The position numbers and the translations under genes were made by a program. From Membranipora membranacea (taxonomy: Eukaryota > Bryozoa > Gymnolaemata > Cheilostomatida > Membraniporidae), in NCBI GenBank assembly GCA_914767715.1, contig OU612070.1, positions 16,325,501 to 16,389,500 on the forward strand: a DNA stretch of 64,000 nucleotides, read 5' to 3'. Shown in pieces: positions 1 through 10,635 of the stretch. The notes beneath the pieces are model-generated. The model was given only the letters and a program-made list of their open reading frames with translations, ran no database searches and was not told the DNA's origin. Within the stretch, counting starts at the first letter, position 1. Every line of letters begins with the position of its first letter.

Positions 1-3000
1 ACCGAGATAACTCATTAATATTTTGTGGAATCGTGTTTACCAAATCATAGAAGTCACGTTGAGGTAGTCAATGCACTTTGCAGGATTTGCTTGGATTTTT
101 CCTCTCATTACTTCTAGATTAGTCTTACTTCATATAGCCTAGGGTCCAATAATACACATTGTAATACCTTTTGTCAATGTCATGAATGACCGCCCTTATT
201 CAAAATGAAAGAAATTCTGGCTGAAGTTTTCTTCGCTACTTGGCAGTGAATATCTCATCTCATGGGTATTTCCCAAACATGAGGCTACTTTTCCCAGAGT
301 CTGACTGGAAAACTCTCATACCTGGAGCAATATAGTAGGTGGCATCAAAAAAATTCAATAGATATTGCAGTTTTAGTGCTCTCCTTGATTAACTTATAAC
401 ACTCAAGGGCAGACAACTCCAGCAAGATCCTGCATTGTTCTCAGACTTTCCCTCGCCGGGGTGGCCGTCGGGCGAGGGGCAAAAGTCTGGGGGGCTCAGA
501 CTAACGTTGAGGTGATGTTGATGACCAATCCGAATATCATGCTATTAAACTTTACTGTCTTGATGCTGCTGAGCTACTTGACTGGATGTGATTTAGTGAA
601 GAAATAAGGTTGAGAAAGGTTCCAAAAACTAAAAATGTATTCTTTGACATCTAGGCATAATATACGTTGACATTCAAGTAATGGCATTACTTTTAAAGAA
701 AAGCTTTTATATCACGATCGCCATTAAAATATTGAGCATCATCAAAAAGAAAACACCAGAAATAAGACAATATGATAATAAATCGAAAGCAAAACAGTGC
801 AGCTGTAATGGTGGTCAAGTGGAATGTATTTGACCTGAAACTTAGCTCCAGGATTTAAAAGGTTGCAAGTCAGATCTTTTGACATTAACTGCCAGATTAC
901 AATTCAGTCATTTTTTTGGAAATGACCGGTTATTTGGGTGTCACATAAGTAAATAGGAATCATATGGAGGCGTGTTGCAAAAGTCAAACCGGCTAACTAT
1001 TAAGGATACAGATATTTGATTGCTTTGATTTTGACAGAGGCACAAGGCTATTATCAGGCCTAAAAATGCATCCTGTTCAACGATTATTACTCTCATGCTA
1101 TCAAAGTACACTAAAAATAAAAACAACATGACTAAGGGAAAGCAGATGAAATATATCGGTAAATGTATGACAAAAACGATGGAGGATGCTTTTCAGACTT
1201 CTTTGCTCAAAGAGCAAAGATAGATTAATACCAGCCATCAAAGTGTAGAACCACCAAGAGACAAAAGGCCTTTTTTTAATTCTATTTACGATTTTTCATC
1301 TAATGCAGTTCAGACTCTTTATATTTTGCTTTATTACAGGATGGATATTAGGAATTAGGCAATAAACAAACTTCAAATTTCTAACAAAACAACTATCTAT
1401 TATAAGACAGCACAAACAGCTAATAGACAACTGGTATTCATAAGAATTGTTGTGGTTGACCACAGTTAAGAGAAGGTGACATAACGTACCTGCTACCCCA
1501 TCCCCCAAGAACACACTTCATCCCAAGTTTTGAAGAATATGATTGATCGGTTACAAAGAAAACACAGACAATAAACATTCCTCACACAATGCAGAGGAGA
1601 TTTTGATTTGGCCACAATGAGCCCACACACTGGTGAAGCCCTCATACAGATGTTACTGGAGAGATAAATATTTGGTTTAGCCAAGTCAATGACCCTGTAC
1701 TTATATTTATACCAGACACTATAGATAATCCATAGTCTCTGCTTGTTATTTCTCAGGCTGTGTATGAAACACAAACTTGAATGTAAATCAAGTTGTGAAA
1801 GAAATAAAGTCATCTCAAATGATAAGGCTGAGTATAAAACCAAAGTACCATCGTTTTTGAGGCTTTGCTGCGTCTTTTGACAAAACACAGCTCCATGATA
1901 AATAATTATTGAAGGATATTTTTAAATCAGAAATTTTGAATTGCAATCAATTGGAAGGAAGTAACTCAGCTAGATGTGGAACTGTTGGTGAATGTTATTA
2001 TGGGGTTTTGGACTTCGACATATTTTGATCATATTGCAATAGGATAGGTTTTGCAGGATGTGCTGATGCAAACTGATGTAGAAGCGCTGAATAGTAGACA
2101 GAGTCTAAATATAGACTGTTCTGCATACTGGCACTACTACTGCGTCATGCAACAATAATAAATGATTAATGGAATTATCATGGTTTGTTCTGACACATGA
2201 CGGCAAAAAGTGTCCCAGATCTATTTGATGAAGAGACTGTTGGTTAATTTTTACTGCCTTGTAATGACATGTTAAATACATCTTTTCTGATTTCCGATCT
2301 GCCACTGAGGTCTTCCAGTTCCTGGTTCATTTCCTGGTTGACCGTGGCAGTCTCTACCATGTCCTTTTTATTTCGAAAGGTCCATTAAGACAGTCCCAAT
2401 TGGTGACATAGGCCCACGCAGGGTAATCACAGTTTGACCTTGAACCATATAATTATATATAATATACTATTTTGGGTATAGCTTAGATTAAAACGAGGTT
2501 ATTTAAAACAAATCAGAACCTGCTGATGGAAACGAAATGCAAGAAATTCAGAATGTGAAGACTGAGCAAAGAAGTGGTGTGACTATGTTGCAAGCTAGCT
2601 CATCTGATTCTCTCATCCTACTGATAGTATTATTGCAGATTTGAGTTTACTTTGCTGAGTTTAAAACTGATCAACAGGCACCTTGTTCTGACTTTATATA
2701 TTAGCCAAAAAACTTATAACCCAATACAGAACAGAACAAAGTTGCTTGCTGGGAAGTATGGGCATTGCAAGTAATAAGCTAAATATTCCCGATCAGATAT
2801 CTAACTCCACAAGCTGTCATGAGCATATAGGTCTGCTTTGTTTGTATGCAATGATTTACTAATTTAGTTCCCATAAAAAAATTAAACAAATTTTGTTGAA
2901 TTTTTTTACTGAAAACTCCTGTAGCTAGCTAACAAATTGCTCTGTCAAGCAGTTATAAAACTTTCCTTCCTGCTTAGTTTGCTGTGTTTCATTTTCAAAT

Positions 3001-3780
3001 TCATGGTGTTTTTTGAGCTTATAGACTTGTTACAGGATAGGTAATACCAGAATAATTATTACCAGAAACAAAAACTGTCATTCAATGGCATCTTCTGACA
3101 ATACGACGCCATAAAAAGCTCGTAAAGTATCTATTGTTAGCTTACTATACTTTGCACCTCGCGTGTCCCAAAAAGCCTTGACTGTATTTGCATAAGCAGA
3201 CTAATCGAGCACAGGAGAGTGTGTCACTTCTTTCAAGTCTTAGTGCTTGTGATTTCGTAGCTGCAACCGGATCTTTTGGAAACAGATTCTTATTACAAAA
3301 ACCATAAAGTTGGATAAATCACAATTAAAATGGAGGTCGTCATTATTGACAGGGCTATTGACTTATTATATTTTGCCTCCTCTAGGATGTTTTCTCCTTC
3401 AGACCAGCCCTTGGTTTATCTGAAGTTACAATTTGTTCGCCTTGTCTCTAGTATCTGATAAAAAACCTATATTTCTATGTGGCATTTATTCTGATAAAAT
3501 AGCGATTATTTTTCCTTTCATCGTTTCCTCATCCTCCTTTTCTTTGGCATATTATTGTGATGTGAAACTTCCGACCAGAATAATTTTGACTGCCAAAAAA
3601 AAAATGTATAAAACTATATTCATGTGTGATGAGATGTCTGTACCAGTCTCTGCAGGTCACATTGTAGCTGAATAACTGTGACAACAAACTCATTAAACTG
3701 ACCTGTGGAGAGTGCCAAGAGTATTAAAAAATGGAAAGAAAGAGGAAATCAATGATTAGTATTTGATTAGAAAGCCTGAT
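1..3780. other. Intergenic stretch, no supported gene
   Basis: No open frame here has domain motifs or splice-bounded coding character. The longest minus-strand frame (1493-1888) is low-complexity translated AT-rich DNA. The only structure I see is a GC-rich dispersed repeat near 448-506. The last 100 bases form the promoter of the WAP gene that follows. Confidence 0.6.
448..506. repeat. GC-rich dispersed repeat, copy 1
   Basis: A GC-rich island in AT-rich DNA, with a core close to GTGGCCGTCGGGC and ending in GGGCTCAGACT. A diverged copy lies at 7177-7238. The flanks AGACTTT and AAAAGTCT can pair, so the unit may fold as a hairpin. I do not recognise the family. Confidence 0.5.
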
Positions 3781-3781
3781 C

Positions 3782-3788
3782 TATAAAA
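3782..3788 (+). promoter_or_regulatory. TATA box of the WAP-protein gene
   Basis: TATAAAA lies about 75 bases upstream of the start codon at 3857. A start site 25-30 bases downstream of it would give a 5' leader of about 45 bases. The position and perfect consensus make it a believable core promoter for a gene that can be strongly induced. Confidence 0.7.
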
Positions 3789-3856
3789 GCCCAGCCGCAT
3801 AGGTAGAAAACATCATTCAACACAAAGTCACAGTTCCAGCAACTAAAGATATCAAC

Positions 3857-5783
3857 ATGGCATCTCTTCTCCGTGTAGCTGTTGTAGTCTCATGTCTCCT
3901 CGTGCTTCTTGCAGGTAAATAGTCTTCTTTAAATGTATACATTTTTTATACATATTTATATATTTGTATGTATTATATGTATTGTATTGTATGTATGTAT
4001 TATTTGCATGTAAGTTAAATAATTCATCCTAATCATAATGTCATTTTGGTGACATTTTTCTTCTGTGGCACTTTTTCTTTATTCGATGAATGATGATTTC
4101 ATTTTGGTTCTTAGATAATAATCCATATAGAAAGCCTATTGATAAATTATGTCATCAAATGTATTTTATAATGTGTTGCAGGGGTACGATCCTCCAAAAG
4201 TTACTGTCCGTCGAAGATAACTTGTGAAGCTGATGGAGAAGAGTGTGTTAGAGATGCAGACTGTAAAACCGGTTATGATGACAGAACCATGTGCTGCAGT
4301 AAACAGTGTGTTAGACCTACGTAAGTCTGACTTTCAATACTTTACATACAAAGCTACGAGTTGTTGCACATGTCAGAAGGTAGCGAAAAAAATTCAGAAT
4401 GACATGTGATAGCCCAAGGGATTAAGAACCAAGTTTGTTCCCGTTTGCCTACAATCAGAGTTGCCTCCTTCCTACATTCCTGTAAAGGCGCATCAGTGGA
4501 TGAGAGCAACACATTGTGCAGGCAAGATTTTTCAAACTTGATTTATTTAGGGCTCTCTGCAAGAAAATGCCTATTCACCACGAGATCCACCCTAGAAGAG
4601 TAAACTAAATCAGCTCAATCAATGTTAGCTAGACAAAGTGGGGGCTCATAAAATAATAATCATAATAATAATATTAATAATAATAATAATGATAATAGTA
4701 ATAATAATAATAATAATAATAAAGTTTATTCATGAAACGCTTAATAAAATTGTTTAGATACAATGATTTCTATGTGTTGTGCATGTGATAGAAAGTTAAA
4801 ATAGAAACATATACTATGAAATAAGCCTGTGGCTGGATAAATAAATAAAATTGATTAAAATTTTGTTATCATTAAATAAGGTAATGAGGGCTGGGTTCTG
4901 TGTACCTCCATTGCCGCTGACTATGTTTGACGTTTGTTTGATGACACTGAAACTTATAAAGTTAAGCTATACTGGAGCTCAGCAATAAACAGGAGTAGGA
5001 GGTAGCTCAGTTGGTTAGAGCGCCTGCCCTTTAACGCGCAAGCGTTGGAGGTCCTGGGTTCGAATCCCGCTGCGGTCTACTGAATACTGGGCTCATATGA
5101 CGCCCCAGGTGTGCTCCGACCTGCCTGCAAACTGAGAGCAACTTGGCGCCGAATACGGCGGCCGCGCCCTTAAGGCACTGATATTTCTCAGTCCTCGGAC
5201 GGAGACAACACTTGCGATTTTAACCCATTACACATTCAAACATTTGGACATTTAAGTTCATATTTATGTATATTGTTCAATTACTTTACTTTAGTAATAA
5301 GTGGAAAAAGGAGAACCATGGAGATTGTCCCGCTCCTAACAAATCTAAATGTGACCTTAGCGCACCAGTTCCTGAGGTTTGGTGTGTGAGGAATGCTGAC
5401 TGCAACAAAAATGAGATTTGCTGTAAGGATGATTGCTGCCGAGGAGCCTGTAGGAGGTAAGTGTTGATATCTACCATTATCACTAGCCTTATCGAAAAAT
5501 AGGCTGCTGCAATAAAACTACATTTTCACTGGTATAATATACCAGTGAATATGTAGTTTTATTGCATTATTACTAGATATAACTCATTTTGAACTAAGTG
5601 TATAAATAGAATCAATTGCATTGTTGCTAAAGATCAACGGTATGAAAGATTGATATATCTATTACTTAAAATAATCTAAAAGAATATCTATCCTGATACT
5701 TTACTGACCTCAATTCATTTAAGCTTTACACTATAGTGACGAAACTAACATTTAATTTAATTGTTTTCAGAGCAAAGTATTAA
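3857..5783 (+). CDS. Secreted double-WAP (whey acidic protein, four-disulfide core) protein, 123 aa
   Basis: Four exons join in frame: 3857-3914, 4182-4320, 5295-5456 and 5771-5783, all with GT-AG introns. Exon 1 is a signal peptide (MASLLRVAVVVSCLLVLLA). Exons 2 and 3 each carry one WAP-type domain with the diagnostic spacing C-x5-C ... CC ... C. WAP domains are small disulfide cores; known members are protease inhibitors or antimicrobial proteins, which I infer but cannot prove here. The first domain has seven cysteines and lacks the eighth. The second has nine, with an additional Cys just before the last loop (DDCCRGAC). The last exon codes only four residues and a stop. A TATA box lies upstream and AATAAA at 5933. 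The introns hold an AAT repeat, a SINE and a hairpin. Confidence 0.88.
4651..4722. repeat. AAT/ATA trinucleotide microsatellite
   Basis: An imperfect run of AAT units, interrupted by single-base changes, in intron 2 of the WAP gene. Confidence 0.9.
4996..5215 (+). mobile_element. tRNA-derived SINE
   Basis: The head is tRNA-like, with a perfect Pol III A box TAGCTCAGTTGG (5003-5014 region) and B box GGTTCGAATCC (5057-5067). It is followed by an unrelated GC-rich body of about 130 bases that includes GCGGCCGCGCCC. The 3' end is not sharply defined and I could not find a target-site duplication, so the bounds are approximate. It sits in intron 2 of the WAP gene, in the same orientation. A working tRNA is unlikely: the anticodon arm does not fold cleanly and the body continues past the acceptor stem. 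Confidence 0.75.
5508..5566. repeat. Near-perfect palindrome in WAP intron 3
   Basis: Two arms of about 28 bases, starting TGCAATAAAACTACAT and ending with its reverse complement, flank a 3-base centre AAT. The arms differ by one unpaired or mismatched base. It looks like the remnant of a very small foldback element. It would form a strong hairpin in the pre-mRNA 51 bases after the donor site. Confidence 0.85.
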
Positions 5784-5932
5784 TAATGCTCCTGGATGAA
5801 AACTTCATACAGAGAATGATTACAACAAAAACCGGAAATGTCTATGACCAATATTACGCCACTGTTTAATATTTTAATAATTCAATTGTAAATGATGTAT
5901 TCATACAGTATGTGTTTTAAATCTCTATTATC

Positions 5933-5938
5933 AATAAA
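5933..5938 (+). other. Polyadenylation signal of the WAP gene
   Basis: AATAAA about 150 bases after the stop codon. Confidence 0.7.
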
Positions 5939-6631
5939 TTTCGGGAAATACTTCCAGCCTGAACTACAAACTTCTTTTCTCTTTGTATAATTTTTATCAC
6001 TTTTCACAATCTATTGACGACGAATCCGTTGACAGAACTATACTTGAACGATATTGGTTGGAGCAACAGCATTGTCTTTTTCTGATTTTATATAAACGTT
6101 CTATCGTAAAAGAAGATGAGGCCATTCTGCAATCTCAAGTAACACTAGCTGCAAAAATCATGGAATGCACCATGCCTTAGGTATGAAAGTCTAAATGTTA
6201 ATGGCTTACAAAGACTGAAGCAGGTTTTTTATATGTTTTCTAGCAGTGGCCATAGTGTTCAGCTATTACTGTGGGTACTAAAGTTCTCTCTCTCTCTCTA
6301 AGCCACACCCACAATTCATGTCTAGTGTTCTTCCTGGCGGGAGAGGGAGCTCATTGGTGGGAGGAGGAGCTAATGAGCGGTATATTATGTGAAGGTTACC
6401 AGTTATCACCCAATCTTATATCAGAACTATAGGCTATCAGTGATCCCCAGTGGTTGGGCGGGTACCAAGCTCCGCCCACCTCAGACAGCCTGCCCAGGCT
6501 AAGTAATCCCATAATCATATAATGATCAATAATGTTGTCTGGGTGGCAGTAAAGCCAATTTTGTCACAATTCAACAAATTAAGTAGCTATCTATCTATCC
6601 ATCCAAGTATATATCAGTTTGTCACATGGAG

Positions 6632-6674
6632 TTTGGTTGTAAATGACACCTGACATGTCATTTATACAACCAAA
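6632..6674. repeat. Short inverted repeat
   Basis: Arms TTTGGTTGTAAATGACA and its reverse complement (one extra T) are separated by about 7 bases. The form is MITE-like, but no target duplication was seen. Confidence 0.7.
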
Positions 6675-7176
6675 ATGTGTATAGTCATGACACAATAGGT
6701 CATATGATTATAACAAAATGCCATTTTGATTGGTAGTGATCGAAAACTGTATTTGGCATAGTATAAGTAATACTGCTTATAGCAACCTCACACCCAGAGT
6801 GTCACAGAGAGCTACAATAGTAAGTGTTGTATTAGTAGAGTTCTGATCTTTTTGCTGAGTCCTCGACTCTCTGTTTCTAAGTTTTGTTTATGAGGGGGGA
6901 TAAGATGGTTGAGGTTTCTTTTTGTAATCGTTGCAGACTTGCTGCATTTCTTCAAGTCAAATATTTTAACGTCTCGGTGGATGTGGAAATCTTCTCAAAC
7001 GACCATTGAGGCACATCACCACCATACTAACACAAGCTGTAGAGGTCTGGGTCGCAGTACATTGGTCCTGTGGAGAATATATTGGTAGAGAAACTTAGAT
7101 TCATTGGCAGGCCTTGAGTTTTTTCCATGTTGTTGTATCCTGTGGTAGCATTACCGTGGTAGATGCGGGAAATATC

Positions 7177-7238
7177 AGTGTCCCCGGGTGGCTGTCGGAC
7201 AGGGGGGGGGGCAAGAGACTTTGGGCTCAGACTCTGTC
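7177..7238. repeat. GC-rich dispersed repeat, copy 2
   Basis: A diverged copy of the unit at 448-506. It shares GTGGCTGTCGGAC, a G run, and GGGCTCAGACT at the end. Confidence 0.5.
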
Positions 7239-7485
7239 AATTCATTGGTCAGGGTTGAATTACTGTGCCAGGTGTCTCTCAGATTACATAAAGGTGCAAA
7301 TCAAACAAAATTTACTACTAGACAGTGACCCAAGCACTTTTTGAATGTACGGGTGAATGCTGTTGATCTCTTTAGCGAATAGAATAATCAGAAAGCGGTG
7401 GATCGTGTGGTCTGAAAGGGGAGGAGGCCACTAAGCAGTTACAAAATGTCTCAATTTTTTGATTAGCATGGCAAGGCACAACTCT

Positions 7486-8180
7486 GATATTGGCGCCAGG
7501 ATGTCTGAGAAGAGAGTTGAATAACATTGAGCAATACTTCTGATCCTTATAAGAAACCAGACTGTTCCAGAGTCTTTGTTGCAAGGATATGCAGTTTGAG
7601 CTATTTTAGATTTAGAGAATTGATGGGAACATTAATTTGACAGGAACAAATAGGAGTATGAGCTTGACAGTTTTGTCAAACCGCCAATCAAGCAAAAGCA
7701 TCTGCTACAATAGTATTCATGCATTTATGCCTAATCTAGTAATCTTGGCAAAATTTCTTAAAAAACGGCTAGAAGTTTTAGTATTATTGCCCAGTCATCA
7801 AAAAATTGCCCAGAATATCAAACTTGACCAGAATAAATAACTTGACCAGAATCAAACTTGACCAGAATATCAAATTAACCAGAATCAAACTTCTAGCCGT
7901 TTTTTTAAGAAATTTTGCCAAGATTACTAGATTAGGCATAAATGCATGAATACTATTGTAGCAGATGCTTTTGCTTGATTGGCGGTTTGACAAAACTGTC
8001 AAGCTCATACTCCTATTTGTTCCTGTCAAATTAATGTTCCCATCAATTCTCTAAATCTAAAATAGCTCAAACTGCATATCCTTGCAACAAAGATTCTGGA
8101 ACAATCTGGTTTCTTATAAGGATCAGAAGTGTTGCTCAATGTTATTCAACTCTATTCTCAGACATCCTGGTGCCAATATC
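7486..8180. mobile_element. Large foldback element: two ~293-bp inverted arms
   Basis: The left arm (7486-7778) and right arm (7887-8180) are near-identical reverse complements. The same peptide can be read from both strands across most of each arm. The 108-base spacer is a degenerate array built on GACCAGAATCAAACTT. A related reversed motif (GATGACTGGGCAATTTT) recurs to the right at about 8188-8268. The arms contain no recognised coding sequence. A read-through transcript would form a roughly 290-bp hairpin. Confidence 0.85.
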
Positions 8181-8622
8181 TAGAACTTTGATGACTGGGC
8201 AATTTTAGTAGTATCTGGTAGCTTTGAAAATTGCCTAGAATATCTAGTAGCTTTGATGACAGGGCAATTTTCAGTAAATTACTATTTGAAAATCTGCTTC
8301 CCTGAAAAGTTTATGCTGCCCACTTGGCAAATCTGCTGATTTTTTGCCGGGCATAAACGCACCTCAATCCTTTGCCCTTATGTACCAATATGGGAAGAGG
8401 TATCATACTGTTCTTACCACACCCTTTGATATTATAGGACACTATCCATGAGTGGTTAGGAAAGCTGTGACGATGAACGTGGGAGCTGTTTGTGACTCTC
8501 TGGATTCTGTGATATCGACTATAGAGGATACAATCACAGAAGCTAGAGGCTACATCTCCAAAGGTATTTAGAATTAGGTTAATAACTTTCAATGGTTGCC
8601 TGTAGCTGCAGTCCTTCGATCC

Positions 8623-8667
8623 AACAATGAACAATGAACAATGAATAATGGACAATGGACAATGAAA
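8623..8667. repeat. ACAATGA heptamer tandem repeat
   Basis: About six imperfect copies of a 7-base unit (AACAATG, with GGACAATG variants). Confidence 0.8.
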
Positions 8668-10635
8668 ATCAATCAGTAGTCAGTGAACGATCAATTTTAT
8701 GTTTGAAAAATTAGAAAAATATAACAACACTTGTTGGATACAGCAGTAAAAGCATTACACAGCGGTATCTACACAGTGCAGTATCTACTCAATTTCGAAT
8801 TGTCTTTTTTGTCTTAAATACTGTCAAAAAATTGCTTTGTCATCATTGCAAGATGGCTGCTCACCAACTTACTTGAGTGGGGTGGATGGTAAACTCCAGT
8901 AGACTCGCATATTTGTAAATGTCCTTTTATGCACCATGTTAATGGATACATCAACGTACATTTCTATAAACTTGGTGATCTTTTATGCTTTCATCAGCGT
9001 GAACTGATATTGAGACACTCAAAGCGCTCCTAATAAATCATGGTTGTTACTGATAGTCCCTGACACCCCTATTATGGTCGATTCTAACACCAACATGAGT
9101 TATTAATTACATTGAGCCTGTCAACATATGGATATTTATGAGGTATTGAGGGCATCGTAGCTTCTTCAAAACAAGAACCAAATGAAATAAATAAAGAATG
9201 CCAGCTTAGATGGTTCACAGCAAGTAGTGCAAAAATAGCTATGTTTAAAGAAGTTGCTTGCCATTTGCTATATGTTATATGCTTGATTTTATTATTAGGT
9301 ACTGCAGATAAGTTTGTATCAGAGAGAATAGGATGTCTCGCAGAGGTCATAGAATGCTATGGAAGTGAGATGAAAAAGTAAGATACATGAATTACAATGA
9401 TAACAAACAGCTGCTGATTATGTTCAGCAGTTCACCTCAAGCGTAAAGTTCAACCTTTTACGATGATGTTGTGAGAACGATGAACTGGAGAGGGGGTTTA
9501 TCGGCGATAATTGCGAAATGATTTGCATAAACGGATTCTGGAAAACGAGGAATGACAGGAAATTTGTGTCATTGCGAAAATTTGCTTCAAAAAGTTGGCA
9601 AACAATCTGGGTTTTCCAATAAAATGGTTTTGCCACTGAATTAGATTCTTCTCTTAGAATGGAAATAGTATCATAGCGTTATACAGTTAGGAAACTAAAC
9701 ACAGGGACCCATCTGACTGTTATCTGATTGGCTGTCCCTAGTAGCATGAATATTTAGCCTGAGAAATTGTCTTGTTTACAAAATTGCAAACAGTAATTAT
9801 ACCCCTACAGCGTCGATGATTAGGGCATTTCTAGATTGCTACTAGGGACTGGCTATTTTTGCAAGCCCTTTGTTTGGCAAAAGAAAGCTAATGATGCTAT
9901 TCCAGATATGGAATTCAATGGGTTTTGCATATATCACAAACGTTGTCATCGTTATGGCACGCTCTCTGTCTCCTTGGCTATAAAGCTCTGGCCTAATTTG
10001 GCCACATGAGACTACTGCATGACATCAATAAGTAACTCCTTTGCATCCAAGTTATGTGCTCTCTGATGTTGGGTGGACAACTCTGATTCCAGGAACTGGA
10101 TACCTGTCCAGTTATTTGAGGTACTTGCTGTTGAAACAAATCACAGTGAAAAAGCTTTCCCAATGGGACCGGCACCCAAAATTGTTGTGGAACCTATGAC
10201 TGGCAGTGAATAGTAGTCCACTTGTCTGAATTGACTATCTTCAAAGATGGAAGGACTGATTTTGCCAATTAGTATAACTGTACAATTCACTGTGCACTTG
10301 TTTGTATCCCATTCCATTCATTACCATTCCACCAATATCAGCTTGTTTAAACAGAGCAGTGGGCCATGGCCATTAGATTTATCTAAATGAAGCGAGTATT
10401 GAAGGTCACCGTCAAATTGATGATCTTCCTGTCAATGGCAATCCCTGTTTACACTGGAATTAGGGTTGCACAACACTGCTGCATTTCAGTTGGACACGAA
10501 AAGTATATGACTGAAAAGCTCTGACTTGCAATCACAAGGTTAGTTGTTTTTTTGTTCTGTTGTTAGCTACTGTTATTTTTCCTTTATTATATTACTTTTA
10601 TTATTATTATATAGTTTCTTAATTTGTTTGCACAG

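Larger units (their letters stand above)
5939..10635. other. Intergenic stretch; repeats, possible unfound first exon of selenoprotein L
   Basis: No gene is supported. It holds a 43-base hairpin (6632-6674), a short CT run (about 6288-6300), the second copy of the GC-rich repeat, a large foldback repeat (7486-8180) and a 7-base repeat (8623-8667). The promoter and first exon of the selenoprotein L gene should lie in the last part, but I could not identify them. The obvious donor-like site AAG|GTTAGT near 10539 follows an in-frame stop. Confidence 0.55.

Noticed and set aside
4996-5080. A functional tRNA gene
   Set aside because: The anticodon arm does not fold and an unrelated GC-rich body follows directly, so it is a SINE head.
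7637-8029. Identical peptides on opposite strands as two genes
   Set aside because: They arise from the two arms of an inverted repeat and match no known family.
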